The position numbers were made by a program, and so were the translations under genes. Under the pieces are notes generated by a model that saw only the letters and a list, made by a program, of their open reading frames with translations, ran no database searches and was not told the origin of the DNA. This document shows, piece after piece, positions 61,974 through 64,000 of a stretch of 64,000 bases of DNA; the first letter of the stretch is position 1; the number at the start of each line of letters is the position of its first letter. This DNA comes from Moringa oleifera (Eukaryota > Streptophyta > Magnoliopsida > Brassicales > Moringaceae). The stretch lies in the NCBI GenBank assembly GCA_021397835.1, contig JAJFZO010000094.1:1590501-1654500 (forward strand), written 5' to 3'.

Positions 61974-64000
61974 ATGGCGGAGAGATCAACTATAACACTG
62001 GGAGGCAAGGGCGCCTCTCTCTCTGCCGCGTCCGTCTACGCAGTAGCCACCGGCATTGCTCAGGTACGAATCGACTCCTCTGCCCTCGATAGGTTGTCCA
62101 ATCAGAACACTGCATCTATTAAAAAATCCCCTTTTCCAATTCCTAAAACTCTTACCCTAGAGGAAAGTCGGGCTTCCCTCACTGTGCTCCTTAACAAACT
62201 CCTCCTCTCGGCTTCCTCCTGCACCGTCCGTAAGGTTCTTCCGGTTCTTATATGGGAAACCCTGAATTCGAACCCTGAAACCATAGATTTCGAACCTCTT
62301 GACGTGAATGAAGAAGAAAATGTTTTGTTGGAGAGCTCATGTGCTTCGTTGGGCGGAATTTGCGCCATTTTGGACCACAGTTCCACGGCTTTGTCTGCCA
62401 TCATGAATGCTGTTGCGGCCCTGTCTTGTGAGGCGTCAAGGGGTGACGTGGCTGCCTTTAGTTCGTTAGATTCGGGCGATGGTTATGGCGACAAGGAGGC
62501 AATTGGGGTTGCTAGTGATTTGAAGGTTTTGCTCAATGGGTCTAAGTTGGTGGGTAAGTATGAGAGTGCAGCCATTTCGAAGATTCCAAAAATTAATGGG
62601 AAACTGAGGGAAGTAGTGAAACAGGTACATACCTCTACTCGACTTGAACTGAATTCTGGGTTGAAACGGGGTATGGGGAACTGCGGGGCTGGGGAGGCAG
62701 TGGGGACAACATTATCCCCTTTGTCTGTGGTACTCCGGAGCTTGGGTGAGAGTTCTTTGTGTCGCGCCAAATTGAATTTGGAATCAGTTGCAAATGATAG
62801 TTTGAGAAATTGTTTGACTGGTATGTTTGAGAAGAACTGCCCTGACAGCAATTCTTTGAGTAATGAATTTAAGTTAGCATCTGATGCACTTTTTGAGGAG
62901 GATTATAGTAAATTTGCACACAAAGTGAACAACTTGTTGGGGACTGTGTGGAAAATTGTGGCATGGGAGGTGGTGACTGCATTTGTGGCTCTTGAAGGTG
63001 CAGAGTTGATGAATGAGAAGAGTGCTCCAGGTGCTGAAGCTAATAGTGGGGATGCAAAAGGAGACAAGAAGGCTGAGAAGAAGAAGAAAAATGAGAAGAA
63101 GATGGTTTTGGGGAAAGGGACTAGTGCAGTACTGCAGTTTCTTAAGGATAAGTTGCTGAACAAGGGCGCACATGTAGGTGATGGTTTGGAATTACTGAAG
63201 AAATGGGTGGATAATCTTTTATTGTTTTTGGACCCAAAGAATTTTGGGTTTGATGGTTTGTTGGAGAAAGTGAAGGAAATTGTTGAAAGCAATGAAAGTA
63301 GAAGACTTCCCAAGCTTCCGAAGGTAAAGAAAAACCCTTAAAATCCATGCTTTGATTATTTTTGATATTCAATTATTTGAGAATTTATAACGATTGATTA
63401 GCCGGTTCATGATGGTTCATGATGGATATGCCTATTGTCTTTTTCCCTAAACATTCACAGTTGGCATATTTAATTATATATTTTCAAGTACATTGCTATG
63501 TTTGTATGTTCAACTTGGTAATATGATGTCAGTGCTTTCATAATTTAAGTTTGTAAGAATCTGGAATAGATAGATGGACGGTTAAACTTATTGAAGGATG
63601 GATAATGCAATCTATTGTTATTTTTACATATTTTTCTTCTAGCTGTTTCTCAATGCAAATATATGAACTCAATTTTTTTTGCATCTAGTTGGTTACTATC
63701 ATGAAAGAATAATGTTGCATTTGTGCAAACCAGTGAATACATCAATAACTCCCTCGTTTTGTGTGAGAAAATTTAAATTGATGGCTGAGAACATTAGCTT
63801 TGGCTTATATTGCATTAACCAGTTTACTATATATTTTTAAAATGTTATTTTATTGTGTGATTGCTATGATTTTCTGTTGAGCTTCTTGTACAACCATTTT
63901 AATTTTATCATGGCTGTTTTTTCTCTTGTTTGGGCTTTGGAGCTTGTAGTGTTCTTACTTTTTCTATATTATGGTGCATGTTAGGGTACTCGTGACTTTG
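61974..64000 (+). CDS. histidyl-tRNA synthetase, cytosolic (5' part, cut by window end)
   Basis: Exon 1 runs 61974-63323 (450 codons, ending CCGAAG|GTAAAG). Exon 2 starts at 63985 after CATGTTAG and reads GTRDF before the window ends. The joined sequence RRLPKLPKGTRDF is the entry into the class II HisRS catalytic core, whose conserved start is KGTRDF. Exon 1 therefore encodes only the long plant-specific N-terminal extension (MAERSTITLGGKGASLSAASV and onwards), with a Lys-rich segment (KKAEKKKKNEKK, about residues 367-378), as in Arabidopsis cytosolic HisRS, which is about 880 residues long. The enzyme charges tRNA-His with histidine. The true start is the ATG at 61974; an in-frame GTG upstream is not a plant start. 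The rest of the gene lies outside the window. Confidence 0.93.

Noticed and set aside
62102..63372. Several minus-strand frames opposite HisRS exon 1
   Set aside because: Antisense shadows of a long coding exon; no domains seen.

Overview
This window is nuclear DNA from a flowering plant, most likely a eudicot. The genes have many small GT-AG introns, the intergenic DNA is very AT-rich, and plant transposon families (Ty1/copia, a gag-only LTR element, LINE, hAT) lie between the genes. All protein-coding products are typical plant families. I cannot name the species from sequence alone.

Layout: (1) 623-937, minus: small C2H2 zinc-finger protein of the MBS1/MBS2 family. (2) 1.1-5.7 kb: AT-rich intergenic DNA. 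(3) 6019-16646, plus: an 18-exon gene for the transcription elongation factor SPT6, with the plant-specific C-terminal GW/WG (AGO-hook-like) tail; one early exon carries a tandem duplication that breaks the reading frame. (4) 17-25 kb: decayed retroelement remnants, a 100-bp tandem repeat ending in a perfect 36-bp palindrome, and AT-rich DNA. (5) 25147-26091, minus: an RHC1A-type RING-H2 E3 ligase, with a probable 2.7-kb intron in its 5' leader. (6) 29042-34870: a degenerate Ty1/copia element on the minus strand whose 3' LTR abuts the RING gene promoter and points into it. (7) 35.8-39.6 kb: a second, older LTR-type element with only gag-like remains. (8) 41182-48146, minus: a five-exon group I WRKY transcription factor with two WRKY domains; a LINE fragment sits in its second intron and two G-boxes lie upstream. 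(9) 52413-56800: a complete hAT transposon with a perfect 12-bp terminal inverted repeat and perfect 8-bp target-site duplication, but a frameshifted transposase. (10) 60090-61484, plus: a seipin (lipid-droplet/ER protein). (11) 61974 to the window edge, plus: cytosolic histidyl-tRNA synthetase, cut off after the first bases of exon 2.

The genes do not form a pathway; they are housekeeping and regulatory neighbours. From memory of Arabidopsis, MBS2 lies beside SEIPIN1 on chromosome 5 and MBS1 lies close to the histidyl-tRNA synthetase gene on chromosome 3, so the MBS, seipin and HisRS genes at the two ends of this window may be the spread-out form of one ancestral block. I found no new multi-gene system. 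The strongest anomalies are the exon duplication in SPT6, the LTR promoter aimed at the RING gene, the structurally perfect hAT with a dead transposase, and the 36-bp palindrome.
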